NCBI GenBank assembly: GCA_037962975.1
Contig: CM075669.1
Location: 87,650,001-87,714,000 of the forward strand
Length of the DNA: 64,000 bases
From: Clitoria ternatea
Taxonomy: Eukaryota; Streptophyta; Magnoliopsida; Fabales; Fabaceae
Reading direction: 5' to 3'
Each line of letters opens with the position of its first letter. Positions within the stretch are counted from its first letter, which is position 1. The notes below the pieces were generated by a model, which had not been told where the DNA came from, searched no databases, and saw nothing but the letters and a program-made list of their open reading frames with translations. Below, one piece after another: positions 1-11,770 of this stretch. A program made the translations under genes and the position numbers.

Positions 1-766
1 TAAACTAACTAACTAATTACATAATTACGGAATAACTAACTAATTACAGCTCAACACTTAAATTACTAAGGTACAAAAGATAGAAGAGAAGGCAGCAAGA
101 ACAGCACTGGTGCCGAGTGTGTTTTTGGAAGGAACAGTGGGTGTTTAAATAACTTGCCTTCACGCTTGAACGTGAAGGACTCTCGCTTGAGCGTGAAAGG
201 CTATCGCTTGAGCGAGCTCGACATATGCCCTGCAGTATCGCTTTCTTAGCTTAAGCGTGATGGAGAAGCTTGGGCGAGAGTGATATTTTAGAGTCACGCT
301 TGAGCGTGAGCTTGCTCGCTTGAGCGTTATGGATTATTCAATCAGTATTCTGAAGTTTCGCTCGGGTTCTTTATTCGGTATTCGGTTCCCTTTTTCAGTC
401 GGTGTCTTGAAGCATTTCCCAATCGGACTTTTGGAGTTTCACTCGGATTTCTGAAATCTCACTCGGCCTTTTAGAATTTCACTCGAATTTTCCTTCTTAG
501 CTTGAGCGTAACCTGTTCCTGCACCAATAAATACATAATTGCCTAGCATTTGTACGCTGGCTGCTCAGTGAAATTATAAATTATCATAAACTCTTAACTA
601 TTCAATGTTTTTAATCATTTTCTTACATAAATAAAGCACTTTTGAAATAAACAATTAAAATACGAATTATTAACAAATTATTAAATAATAAAGCCAAACT
701 TAAACAATAATTAATGAATTATATTAAATAAAAGAAGAAATAATTAAGTCTTTTCAAGACTTATCA
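1..766 (-). repeat. 3' LTR, partial
   Basis: This is the outer portion of the downstream LTR, aligned base for base with 7287-8052. About 906 bp of it lie beyond the window, judging from the length of the right LTR. It contains a cluster of GCTTGAGCG-type palindromes (about 155-330, with scattered copies to 515). Confidence 0.85.
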
Positions 767-785
767 CATCCCCAAACTTAAGACT
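767..785 (-). other. Polypurine tract of element 1-8052
   Basis: Read on the minus strand, AAGTTTGGGGATG lies directly against the LTR start TGATAAG, as expected for the plus-strand primer of a Ty3-type element. The same TAAGTTTGGGG core recurs inside the element near 1511-1522, 1885-1896 and 5827-5838. Confidence 0.75.
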
Positions 786-2509
786 TGCTTGTCCTCAAGC
801 AAATACTCAGATTAATTAACTAACAAGCTGTTATTCAAAACAATCAACCTTTCCTTAACTTAATTCATACTATAATTACTGAATACTGACCATGCTTTCT
901 TTTTGCAAATTCTGAAAATATAATAACTCACACCTCCTTTGGGAAACAAGATGGTGATACCTTCCTCACTGGATTCGTTTTCACTCTTCTCTCGGTGTAT
1001 AGGTTAAGCAATATGCACTCATCACCTGCATCTTTGTTAGATCAACATAGGCTTGCAACAGTTCTAAACATCATGATATATGCCAGCACTATCGGATCAG
1101 TAAGGGCTTTTTAAGCTTATAATGGGGCTGAGCTACAGGCTTTATTATTGCTTTCCGAGTCAGTGACGGGTTACAAGATGTATCCACTGATGCCTTGACT
1201 CAATTTTAACTTAATTGCCTCTACTTAGCAAGCTCCATTATTTTCCGAGTAAATGCTAACTTAACAACTTGTGGTGCTTTGCACCTTGTTTTTCTTTCAG
1301 TCCTCTGGACTTTTTCTTTTCTTTCTTTCCTTCCATCTTTTTTCGATCACAAAATTTTTCTTGTGGTGCTTTGCACCTTTTTTCCTTGCTGATTTTTTTT
1401 TATTTTTTTATTTTTCTTCTCGGCTTTTCTATTTCTCCCTTCATTTCTCTAGTTATTCATCTATAACAAAGGTCGAAGTGTGTCCTTAATTGCTGTTAGG
1501 CACACTCTTCATCCCCAAACTTAGAACTTGCTAGTCCCTAGCAATAAGTAAGACTGAGCAATACATCAGTGGAACATCCAGGGGTAATTCAGTCGATTTT
1601 TCTTAGATATTTAGGTTTGTAACGTTAGGTACATAATAAGAATGAAAGGGTCTTAGGCTCAAACATAATTATTGGGTCAAAGGATAATTAATACTGTTGG
1701 GATGGTTAAATTTGGCCCTGGCTAAATAATCAAAGAAGGCCTTCATCATTTCCGATTGGCTGGCATAAAACCAATTAGCAAGCACTGAAGAAAATTCTGT
1801 CTCACTAACTAGCATGTAGGTTCACTCGGAAAAGAATAATACAGGCTCAAAAGCTAAGAATTAATATGCAATCAGTCAGTCATGTCCCCAAACTTAATGC
1901 AAGATTATAAGTTAGATTGCTCACTAGCATGCCGACTAGACAATTAACTAATGATGAAAAATAGTTATGGGCAGGGATCATGAGTCAAGTAAAGCCGATT
2001 AATTAATTTATCCGACTAAAGCCTAAGAATTAGCAACTTTAAATTGTTAAGATGGATTTGAAATTAAACACAATAAACATATTTTATCAATTAATGAGTC
2101 AGAATATCAATTAAGGAGTCGGAGTAATAGAATACTTCCCTTTTTACCTGATTGGCAGTGCATGGAAAGCACTTGTTTGGAATGGCATGCATGGATTTAA
2201 CAATACAATTAAGAAAAGAAATAATAACAAACAATTTATCAAATATATAAAGTTCCATTACAACTTAAAGAAAGGGAATTCATTGTTCAAGAAAATAAAT
2301 AAAGTCATTACACAGAAACATCCTAACATAAATAGAGACCGAGTGGACAACAAAATACTCAACCCACTACCTGAGAGATACGCATAAGTATGCTGAAATA
2401 TTGGCGCGCCAACGCCCAATTTAAATCACACATAAAGCATCAGGTATAAAATTTGGTCAAGCGGATCATTATTTGCTCAAGTGCCAAACAAACAGTATCA
2501 GCGGTCTTC
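786..2509 (-). other. Internal non-coding part of element 1-8052
   Basis: I see no credible coding sequence here. There are two copies of a short hairpin, GGTGCTTTGCACC, at 1273-1285 and 1365-1377, inside a pyrimidine-rich stretch (1265-1450), and two extra polypurine-like motifs. The small ORFs in the pyrimidine-rich stretch are low-complexity and lack homology that I can recognise. Confidence 0.6.
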
Positions 2510-2735
2510 AATATTGGCACTCACGCTCAAGCCCCTAGCAGCACGCTTAAGCGGAAAAAAAACAGTAAATCCTTTCTTCTCGATCACGCTCAAGTGACAG
2601 CTTGAGGCGCTTAAGTGTGGGACTCATCTACCAAAGCGTGGTCAGCGAGGGGTCAAGCGTGGATTCTTTTCTTTAGGGTACGAGTGGTCACGCTCAAAGC
2701 GTGAGAGTGTGCGCTCAAGCGTGCAACACAACAGA
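2510..2735. repeat. GCTCAAGCG palindrome cluster, internal
   Basis: Several copies of the family TCACGCTCAAGCGTGA (arms TCACGCT and AGCGTGA around two bases) lie at one border of the purine tract. They resemble the copies in the LTRs of the same element. Confidence 0.7.
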
Positions 2736-2739
2736 AGTT

Positions 2740-4320
2740 ATGCACCACGAAAGGAACAAGTGGATGAGGGACGGGTGGATGAAAAAAAATGAGTGAAACA
2801 ATTGACGATTGGAAGAGTGAAAGAGTGGATGAAAGAATGAGTGAATGAAATACTGAGTGGATGAGTGACGAGTGAATGAGTGAGAAACTGAGTGAATAAA
2901 AAACGAGTAGATAGAGTAAAAGAAACAACGAGTGCAGAGAAGGACTGAGTAAATGGCAGAACTGATGAATAAAAAAACGAACAGAAAAAGTGAGAGAAAA
3001 GCTGAGTGAATGAAACAACGAGTGGAAGAACGAACGGATAAAAGATAGAGTGCAGGAATGAAAGACTGAATGACAGGTGAGGAACGAAAAAGAAAGAGTG
3101 ACCGAGTGGATGAAAGACGAGTAAAAATAAGGGTGAATGAAAAAAAAAGAAAAAAAATGAGTGGAAGAAGGAACAAATGAAAAAGAACGACTGAAAAAGA
3201 ATTCTGAGTAAATGGGACAAATGAAAGATATATCGACCGGATGAAGGAGGTGAGTAAATACACAAGCGAGTGGAAGAACAAATGGAAGAAGGACAAGTGA
3301 TCACTGAGAAGCCAAGTAAATGAAAAGGAATAAACTGCAAGGAGAATAAATGAACAAGATCCCGAGTGAACCAAAATCGAGAAAGAGGTCGATCGAGTAG
3401 ATGAGAGAATGACAGAATTGTACGAGAGACTATGGGACACCGAGTGGATGAAAAAAAAAGAGTGAATGAGAAAATTACTGAGAGATGGGTGAAGGAACGA
3501 AATAGAAATCATGTAGATTGAGAGAATGAGTGAATGAAACGCTGAATGAAAAGGATACTGAGTGAATGAATACCGAGTGGATCATAGAACGAGTGAAAGA
3601 ATGAATGGAATAAAGTAAAGTGCATGAGAGACGAGTGTGACAATGAATTGGACGAGTAAACAACTGCAGTGAGATACGAGTAAACAGAAAAGCGAGTGGG
3701 AGAAAGAACGAATGAAAGTAAGGCTGAGTGAAAGAAAAAACGAGTGGAGGAACACACGAGTAAAATAAATGACGATTGGAAGAGTGTATGGAAGAACGAG
3801 TGGAAGAATGAATGAGTGGAAGAGATCGGGTGAGGAACGAGAGGAGTGAGGGAACCGAGAGAATAATTGACCGAGTGAATGAAGAGTGACAGAAGTGAAA
3901 GAGACCGAGATGGAGAGACGAGTGGATAAGTGAAAGTGACCGAATAAATGAAAGATGAGTGGATGATTGACAGAGTGAATGAAAGACAAGTGAAATAGAG
4001 TGACCGAATGAATGAAGGCTGAGTGGGAGAGACGAGTACAAGTTATACCAAGTGGATGAAGAACCAAATGAAAAATGAGGTGAAAAATGAAAGTCAGAAT
4101 GAAATGGAGTGACTGAGTGAGAAAGACGAGTGAATGCAAGAATGACTGCAGAGAGGTCCGAGTAAACGGAATACCGAATAGATGAAGAAGACGATTGAGT
4201 GACAAAATGAGTGGATGAAAGAATGAGTGAATGAAAGGCCGGGTGAACAAACAACAAATGCAGAGAGATCGGATGAGGAAACCAAAAGACTGACAGAATG
4301 AGAGATCGGAAAAATGAAGG
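2740..4320. repeat. 1.6-kb degenerate purine-rich minisatellite
   Basis: The + strand is built from variants of GAGTGAATGAAAGA and CGAGTGGATGA and is strikingly poor in C and T. The units vary in length (roughly 13-27 bp) and are not aligned in perfect tandem. Because the pyrimidine strand lacks TAA, TAG and TGA, all three minus frames stay open for hundreds of codons and predict Ser/His/Phe/Leu-rich peptides. I regard those ORFs as artefacts. The tract is bordered on both sides by GCTCAAGCG palindrome clusters. Confidence 0.8.
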
Positions 4321-4439
4321 ACAGGGTGACACAAGTTACCTTTCATCATCTGACCCCCTTCATCAACGACCTGAAACCATTTATTAAAGTACCCCCCCTT
4401 GGTCCAACATCAAAGTTTGGGAGGATGTTAGAATTTTCC

Positions 4440-4885
4440 GGTCGGAAAGGGTCAAGCGTGAGTAACAGCACATCCTCAGGCCCGATTGCGCTCAAGCGAG
4501 AGCTTGAAGTGCTCGAGCGTGGAGCAAATATACAAGGCACAACTGGCCATGCTCAGAGCGTGTTAACATACGCTCAAGCGGAAGTGCAAAAAGGGTCATG
4601 CATCACAGTCACGCTTTGAGCGTGTGGAATGACTCTCAAGCGTTCAGTTTGTTGAGATGCAAAAGAGCTCACGCTCAAAGCGTGGGAATCAGGCGAAGGC
4701 ACAAAAAGCTCACGCTCAAGCGTGAGTAATGTACGCTCAAGCGTGAGGGGAAACAGGTCCCGAGCTCACTCAAGCGGAAAGAAGGCACGCTCAAGCGCCA
4801 AGGCTTATACAAGATCACGCTTAGATCACGCTTAAGCGTCACTTTCCTCTCGCTCAAGCGTGGAGCTCATGCTCAAGCGTGAAGG
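4440..4885. repeat. GCTCAAGCG palindrome cluster, internal (second)
   Basis: At least ten copies or near copies of CACGCTCAAGCGTGA-type palindromes are present (for example near 4670, 4710, 4735, 4790, 4830, 4855 and 4870). With the cluster at 2510-2735 they bracket the purine-rich tract. Confidence 0.75.
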
Positions 4886-5121
4886 GAACCTGATTCTACT
4901 TTCTTCATGCTGTTCAGTCTATTTTATTTTTTTTCTATTTTTCTCTTTTTTTTCTCTCACTATTTTATTTACGTACAAGAAAAACAAACATAAGATCATC
5001 TTCCAGGATCCCATTTCTTATGACCATACACTCTTGGTCTTTTTACTCCTTGTTTTTCCTTGTTATGTTTGAAGCTAATGCTCAACATAACTTTCCTCCA
5101 ATCTTTATTTTTCCAAACTTT

Positions 5122-5873
5122 CTACTTTTTCTTCTTTTTCTTTTCTTCACTCTTTTTCTTTTTCTGTTTTGTGTTAGTCTTCTTCTTTTTATGCCACAAG
5201 CAATGTTCTTCTTGACTTGATGATTCACGTCTCCTTTTGATTTCCATAGCTGCAGTAGTCACCACTAGCAAACGCTCCTCATAACATGGCTCGATTTCTT
5301 CTTTTTTTATATTCTCAACATCTACACATGTTAACTCTTCTTGTGCATGAACTTCTACTTCTTTCTCTATGTTCACACTTGGCTCCAACAAAAATTCAGT
5401 ATCATTATTGTGTTGCTAGGATATGGTTTCTATCTTAGCTGAGACCTCAACCTCTTCTATCACTTCTTGCTCAACAATAGTGTCTAATTGATTTTCAGGT
5501 TCCTTAATGGCTTCTGTTGTCATTTGTTCAATTTGCACTCCTGTAACACTTGCATCATCAAAGAAATTATTCAATGACAACTCTTGCTCTTGTTCATCTG
5601 CAGACCAATCTTCTTCATTCCAATCATCAAAGAATGCTTCACTAGATATAATATCATCTTCCACTTCTGAAGTATAATTCATATCACTTTCTTCTTCACA
5701 TTCTTTAATTGACTCTTCTTCCATCAAATATCCCTGAACTTCTTTATTTTCTTTTTCTTCTTTTGTTTCTACATCAACTTCAAGTTCAGGTTCATCCATT
5801 TCAATGTTTTCTAGCTGGTCCTCTTCATCCCCAAACTTAATTTCTTCAGCTAGACCAACATCATCATCCCATG
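5122..5873 (-). pseudogene. Acidic, Glu-rich retroelement protein remnant
   Basis: Two open segments (5799-5416 and 5391-5122) share one minus frame and are separated by a stop. The frame remains open upstream of the first Met to about 5873. The protein is dominated by Glu and Asp, with a Lys-rich tail near 5122-5170 (a KKKK run). No protease, RT or integrase motif is visible. The position just inside the 5' end, after a gag-like ORF, suggests a Tat-type gag tail or leader ORF. A polypurine-like motif (5827-5838) falls inside the reading frame. No specific function can be assigned. Confidence 0.45.
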
Positions 5874-5878
5874 GCTCT

Positions 5879-6142
5879 TCATATTGGTCTTTTCTTCGTA
5901 CAACCTTCCACTTGCTTTTGAATATTCATGATTGAATTATCAAAATTTTGGAGGCCAGTTTGAGTGACTTTTATAAATTGAATTAAACTCCTTTCTAACT
6001 CTGATGGCTCCTCCTCAATTGGTTGTACCTCCTCTACATGGTTCATGCATAATGTTTGTGAATATTGAAGAAACTCTGCTAAGGTGTCATCAAGATCCAT
6101 CACCTGCAACTTTTCACTTAACAAAGGAACTAGAAAAAACAA
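5879..6142 (-). pseudogene. Gag-like fragment
   Basis: An 87-codon minus ORF with a pattern like the C-terminal part of Athila/Tat Gag: a segment around residues 52-80 (SLIQFIKVTQTGLQNFDNSI) looks like the coiled stretch that precedes the Ser-Gly-Lys region in relatives. It ends about 6 bp before the open acidic frame, so one frameshift would separate the two. It is the first coding remnant downstream of the primer-binding site. Confidence 0.4.
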
Positions 6143-6356
6143 TGCAACAACTAACTACAAACAAGGCTACTGCAATGGTTAGTGCTACCACTAAACAACT
6201 AAAATCGAAACAGTAGTAACTATGAACAATAATTCAAGCAAGATTTAACAAATCCTACTCTTACAACGAAATTTACTAACTGCTAACATGTACAGAAACT
6301 AAAAAAAAATGGTTCAGTCTAGTACCGGTCCAAGGATTGTTGGTATTACTCAACAA

Positions 6357-6374
6357 TCCCCGGCAACGACGTCA
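6357..6374 (-). other. Primer-binding-like site
   Basis: On the minus strand the site reads TGACGTCGTTGCCGGGGA, six bases inside the 5' LTR. It aligns with TGGCGCTGTTGCCGGGGA at 47790-47807 in another element of this window and with the usual TGGCGCCGTTGCCGGGGA of Tat/Athila elements, with two or three changes. Confidence 0.75.
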
Positions 6375-6380
6375 TTAACT

Positions 6381-8052
6381 TGATGCTAAATCTCCGAGTC
6401 ATTAACTTGGTGTGTAATTCTCAGAGGATTTATTCTTTGGCAAGCGCACCAGTCGTTAAAATTATATTATATTTGATCGTCCCACAGGGATTGTGGTAAG
6501 TACTTCAATCTTGGACAGATACAAGCTGAACCAACACAATGATCAAAAGATTCATTCGATTTTTGTTGATTTTATACTTTCTAAGTTTTTATATTTTTCA
6601 GAGACAGTGTTAAGGATGAAATACGATTGATAGAGGATAGGTTAGGATTGCTTCACTTTACAATTTCATCAAGAATATGCAAGTGAGATTCAATCGAGCT
6701 TCAAACATCAAGAGGATAATCCGCAAGTGGTTATTCCCTAATTCCTTGGGTGAAAAACGCTAATTCCTATGCATCAAACCTTAATCCCTTAAGTTCTCAA
6801 TTAACATACGAATCTAATGCGAAATTGGAGGTTGAACTCTAACTATTCACCTAATTGCTAGGCCTGAATTAGTTAGAAAGCTGGAAGTTACCTAAGCTTC
6901 AACCATGATTCCTCACTGGTGAAGTTCTTCATCAGATCTGGATTTGTCAATCCAGCAAAGCAGATCCACTCCTCAGCTCATTCTCCTCAGGATCTAGAAG
7001 TCAACTTCCTCAATACACCTTCAAGATTCCATCGCAAACCTTTGTAATCCCAACCTTAGGGACTTAGAAATCCATCGACATTGGTTCTATCGAAGGAATT
7101 TGGAAAGACATGGATGAGAGAGTTTAGAGAGCGAAAGGAATTAGAGGGAGGTTCAAAATAGGAAAATGAATTGTGTTCTGTATTATGCTCTGTTCTCTGT
7201 TGCTGTTATAGAGTATGTACAAGTATATATAGGTATCTAACTAACTAACTAACTTAACTAATCACTAAGAAAGCTAAGTTAATAATTAAACTAACTAACT
7301 AATTACATAATTACGGAATAACTAACTAATTACAGCTCAACACTTAAATTACTAAGGTACAAAAGATAGGAGAGAAGGCAGTAGGAACAGCATTGGTGCC
7401 GAGTGTGTTTTTGGAAGGAACAGTCGGTGTTTAAATAACTTGCCTTCACGCTTGAACGTGAAGGACTCTCGCTTGAGCATGAAAGGCTATCGCTTATGCG
7501 AGCTCGACATATGCACTGCAGTATCGCTTTCTTAGCTTAAGCGTGATGGAGAAGCTTGGGCGAGAGTGATATTTTGGAGTCACGCTTGAGCGTGAGCTTG
7601 CTCGCTTGAGCGTTATGGATTATTCAATCAGTATTCTGAAGTTTCACTCGGGTTCTTTATTCGGTATTCGGTTCCCTTTTTCAGTCGGTGTCTTGAAGCA
7701 TTTCCCAGTCGGACTTTCGGAGTTTCACTCGGATTTGTGAAATCTCACTCGGCCTTTTAGAATTTCACTCGGATTTTCCTTCTTAGCTTGAGCGCAACCT
7801 GTTCCTGCACCAATAAACACATAATTGCCTAGCATTTGTACGTTGGTTGCTCAGTGAAATTATAAATAATCATAAACTCGTAACTATTCAATGTTTTTAA
7901 TCATTTTCTTACATAAATAAAGCACTTTTGAAATAAACAATTAAAATACGAATTATTAACAAATTATTAAATAATAAAGCCAAACTTAAACAATAATTAA
8001 TGAATTATGTTAAATAAAAGAAGAAATAATTAAGTCTTTTCAAGACTTATCA
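6381..8052 (-). repeat. 5' LTR, 1672 bp
   Basis: On the minus strand the LTR begins TGATAAG at 8052 and ends GCATCA at 6381. Its outer 766 bp match the left LTR. A TATATATA box lies at 7224-7231, and the palindrome cluster (7440-7620, scattered to 7800) lies upstream of it in the direction of transcription. Confidence 0.85.
7224..7800 (-). promoter_or_regulatory. LTR promoter: TATA box with upstream GCTTGAGCG palindromes
   Basis: A minus-strand TATATATA box (7224-7231) is preceded in transcription order by palindromes such as TCACGCTTGAGCGTGA (about 7578-7595) and TTCACGCTTGAACGTGAA (about 7445-7462), with single copies out to about 7790. The function is inferred from position only. Confidence 0.55.
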
Positions 8053-10789
8053 TGTTTGATGATTAAGTATATGAATATGCTTATGCTTGCCTTGCCTTGA
8101 TTATATTGAATGATGAGATAATTGATAATGTGATGGATGTTATAATTGGCAATTGTGTGTGTGAGAAGCATAATGTTATATTTTGTATATGATATGGATT
8201 TGCATGATATTGAATAAGTGGATGGGTCATATTTTGATCCAAGAGGTTATAAGGCATAGAATTAGGATACATAACCTCAATTGTGCATTTGAATCTTGTT
8301 GGCATTGTTTAGAACATGGATAAGGTAGTTTAAATAACTTTGGCCATGATTGTTGACTACAAAGTGTGTTTTTATGCATGATTGAGGAACTAATAGAGCC
8401 AAATAGAGTTTTATGAGAATTGAATGGCATGGGATAGCTCCAATAAATAGGTCAATTTGAGTGAGAAATGACTCTTGTGTTGCCTTAAAATGGCTTAAAA
8501 CAGGTAAAACATATTTATGTGCATAAGTCCCACATTTTTTAGAATGTTTGAGTGAGATTGGTGGCCACGCGTTACAAATGGTGTAATTTAGTTGGTGTCA
8601 AAATTTGGTAGCATTTGGAGTTGATATGAAAAAGTTAGAGGGGTTAGAAGTCTCATAATCATGCATTTTCTACACAATTTCTACATTCTGGTATGGCGTA
8701 ATCGATTGCGACAGGATTGCTTAATAAGCGTCCTTTGCTGTTTTTGGCCTGTTTGGGCATCTTAACGACATTTTTGGCCTCCGACTTCTTCATAAAAGTT
8801 GTAGATAATTGTATTACGGAGGTGTTAGAATTGGTCTCACTTTTTTTGGAGTTATCTAACTCTCATTAGGTGAAAAATACCGAACCCACTGCGTTGAAAA
8901 ATTCATGTTTTAGAGGGTTTTGAACCCAACTTGTTATGGTTGTCAAATTGGGACTAATAGGTGATACTTATGACATGTCCAACTATTATTAAGACTAAAA
9001 GTGAGCTTTTCTTATGTCTTAGTATTGAAAGTTAACATGAGCTTATTATTACTTAAAACCCCTTTATTATGTAAAAATAAGAGATTGTATTAGGGGTAGT
9101 GATGGGTAATGTTGTTGATCAATCCCTGGAATAAAGGATGGTTATTATTATAGATGATTGTGAATGTAATTGAGTTGATACAAGCATAGGCTTGTATGTG
9201 TGGTTTGAATTATATTAATAAATTATTATATTACCACAACAAATGAAATAAAAATCCACTAAATGATTATGTGGTGGTATTGATGAAAGATTAACTAATA
9301 TTAATGATGGTTTGTGATGTTGTGATGCCATTGTGGTTGTTTGCAAGTGGTGACTTGCATGTATAATAAATGATATATTGAGATGAAAATGCCACACTTA
9401 AAACTTGAAAACAATGGCTAAAATCAACAATGATAAAATCCACTAAGATGTATATGGTGGTGTTGGTGATTATGATAATGATGTTTGATGAGTGGCATTT
9501 AGGATGCACAGTGTCAAAAATGCATTTGATTTGCATTGCATTGCATCCATGGCATATCATAGCCGCCGATGTTGGAACGTTAGGGGAGTTCCCTCGGCCG
9601 ACCCAGTGGGAGGGTGGCTCAGTGCACGAGCAATTTGTTGTTTCCCCTATGACTCAGTGTGTAAGTCATGAAGCCACCCATATATTGCTATGGGGAGCTA
9701 CATGTGGCCGACCCTTGTGGGGGGTGGCTCTTGATGAGCAGGTGACCCCGGTGGTCCATTGGATCATAGCCGCCATGATATGAGATATGGTCGGCCCGCA
9801 ACACCATATATTGATTATGTTGTTTACCACGGTCATGGTGAAAATGGCCAGGTGTTGCATTATGGGCGATGCGGCTTGGTACCAGTAAAATTTAGTGATT
9901 ATACATGCATTATGAATATATGTGTACACATTTTACTACTGCAGTAGGGGCATGGTATATGATCATGCTTGACCCATAATTTGGTGTTTATTCCCACAGT
10001 CGAATTCGTATTTGTGGTCTATTCCATTGTGCATATGAATTAGCTATAAGAGCATTTACATATAGCATGGAGATATACCAGAATATGAGGATGATTGATG
10101 ATAATTGAGATTGTGGTATGGTGTTGATGAGATGGGTAATTGAGTACCTAAAAGACCACATAAAATTAATAAATGATATGAATACGATGTAACGATAATG
10201 AATACGATGATATTTATATGATGGCCCAACAAGGTGATGGGCGTGTTTATGTTTGATTGATAATGATGATGTTGGTCGTTGTGGCTTTGAAAAAAGATAA
10301 GATTTATTGATGAGATTGATAATGGCCTAGTATGGCATTGGGGATGTTAAGTGTATATGCTTGCTTTGCTATGAATTGAAAAATGAATATGAAATACATA
10401 TATATATAGTCAACATGAGTATTTACGATTATTGATGTGTTGAGCAAAACATACATGATGTTAATATGCATATGCACATAATCTCAATTGTATTCATATC
10501 GTCATTTGAAATGTATAACTCACTCTCCCATATGGTCTCCTTTTTAGCATTGATGCAGGAATATCATGGGATGAGGATATTTTAAAAGTAAAGCTTTGGT
10601 GAAGGTAAATAATGGTAGTGGAATGCCTTGGCTGGCAGTGGTTGTAAATTATTTCATTGTGAATAACATGTATATAATAATGTGATGACTATTGATATTG
10701 GGTGTTGTATTATGAATAAGGATATAAGTGGATGATGTACCGATGTTTGGGGTACACTAGTGCAAAACAGAGATATAAGGACGGGGATA

Positions 10790-11365
10790 CGAAGACGGTT
10801 GATGGCTAAACGTGTTAAAAAAGGGCGCGGTGGCAGTTTTGTAAATACCAGGGACTCTTTAAAAATTTTAAAACGTATCTACTAACACGGTTAAATATTT
10901 AACCGTGCTTAAAAGTGATATATAAACACGGTTCAATTGGAACCGTCCTTAAAGGCTTTTATAATTATTTTTTAAAAATTTCTTATTTTAGCACATACGA
11001 AGACGGTTCTTTAAAACCGTGCTTAAATTTTATTTTATTTTTTTTAAAATTTTAATAGGATATACGAAGACGGGTGGAATTAGAACCGTCTTTAAAGGTC
11101 TGATATACGAAGACGGTTCAGTTGGAACCGTCCTTAAAGGGTTTGATGATTATTTTTTTAATTTTTTAATTTAACACATACGAAGACGGGTCTGTAGAAC
11201 CGTGCTTAAAGCTTATTTTAATTTTTTAAAAATTTTTAATAGGACATACGAAGACGGTTGGGAACATAACCGTCTTTAAAAGTCTGATATACGAAGACGG
11301 GTGACTTAAAACCGTGTTTAAAGGTCGGATTTAAAGACGGTTAGCTTTCAACCGTGCTTATAAGT
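10790..11365. repeat. Left subterminal repeats of the CACTA element
   Basis: Repeats of TACGAAGACGGTT followed after a short spacer by AACCGT(G/C)CTTAAA occur about nine times. Motif and complement are paired, so each unit can fold as a hairpin. In En/Spm elements such subterminal motifs are the binding sites of the TNPA-type protein; here that role is inferred. Confidence 0.85.
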
Positions 11366-11374
11366 TGTATGCCC

Positions 11375-11770
11375 ATCTGTTTCTCTTCCCTCCATTTCTC
11401 TTTGACGAGTCATCTTCCCTCTATTATTCCTCTGAACCCGTGCCACATTTTTGTCTTCCCTCCTTACCTCTTTTTCTCATTCTCATAAGTTGTCTTCCCT
11501 TCCCTTCGTGTTCACCGTCTTCCCTCTTCCAAGTCTTCCAAACGACGAACATTCCCTTCGTGTTCACCGTCTTCCCTTCCCTTCGTGTTCACCGTCTTCT
11601 CCTTTTCTCATTTCTCATTCACCTCTCCTAAACACTTTTTTAAACACCCCTTTCTTGTCCGCTCCATCTCCTACCTCTCTCTCTTTCTCTGTATCTCCCT
11701 TTGTTGAGCATTTTTATTTTATTTTTCATTTATTTATTATCAATATTCTCTCAGTCACGACGGTGACACC
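11375..11770 (+). other. Captured leader of the U-box gene with short tandem repeat
   Basis: Pyrimidine-rich sequence precedes the captured ATG and contains about three copies of CCTTCGTGTTCACCGTCTTC (11500-11600). It has no CACTA subterminal motifs and has the look of a plant 5' untranslated region, so I read it as part of the captured segment. Small ORFs here are Ser/Pro/Leu-rich and not convincing. Confidence 0.5.

Larger units (their letters stand above)
1..8052 (-). mobile_element. Tat/Athila-like non-autonomous LTR retrotransposon (left LTR cut by window edge)
   Basis: Positions 1-766 and 7287-8052 are collinear with no net indel and about 22 mismatches by eye (roughly 3%). On the minus strand both begin TGATAAGTCTTGAAAAG. 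The minus orientation is fixed by a primer-binding-like site (6357-6374) beside the inner end of the right LTR and a G-rich purine tract beside the left LTR. The interior (767-6380) has no reverse transcriptase, integrase or RNase H; it holds short acidic gag-like remnants, palindrome arrays and a long purine-rich tract. The element therefore could not move without enzymes from a relative. The right flank is TGTTT; the matching target duplication lies off the left edge. Lineage is inferred from the primer-site type and PPT style. Confidence 0.85.

Noticed and set aside
2653..4349. Long overlapping minus-strand ORFs (up to 285 codons)
   Set aside because: They lie in the purine-rich minisatellite; the pyrimidine strand lacks stop triplets in all frames and the peptides are simple Ser/His/Phe/Leu repeats.
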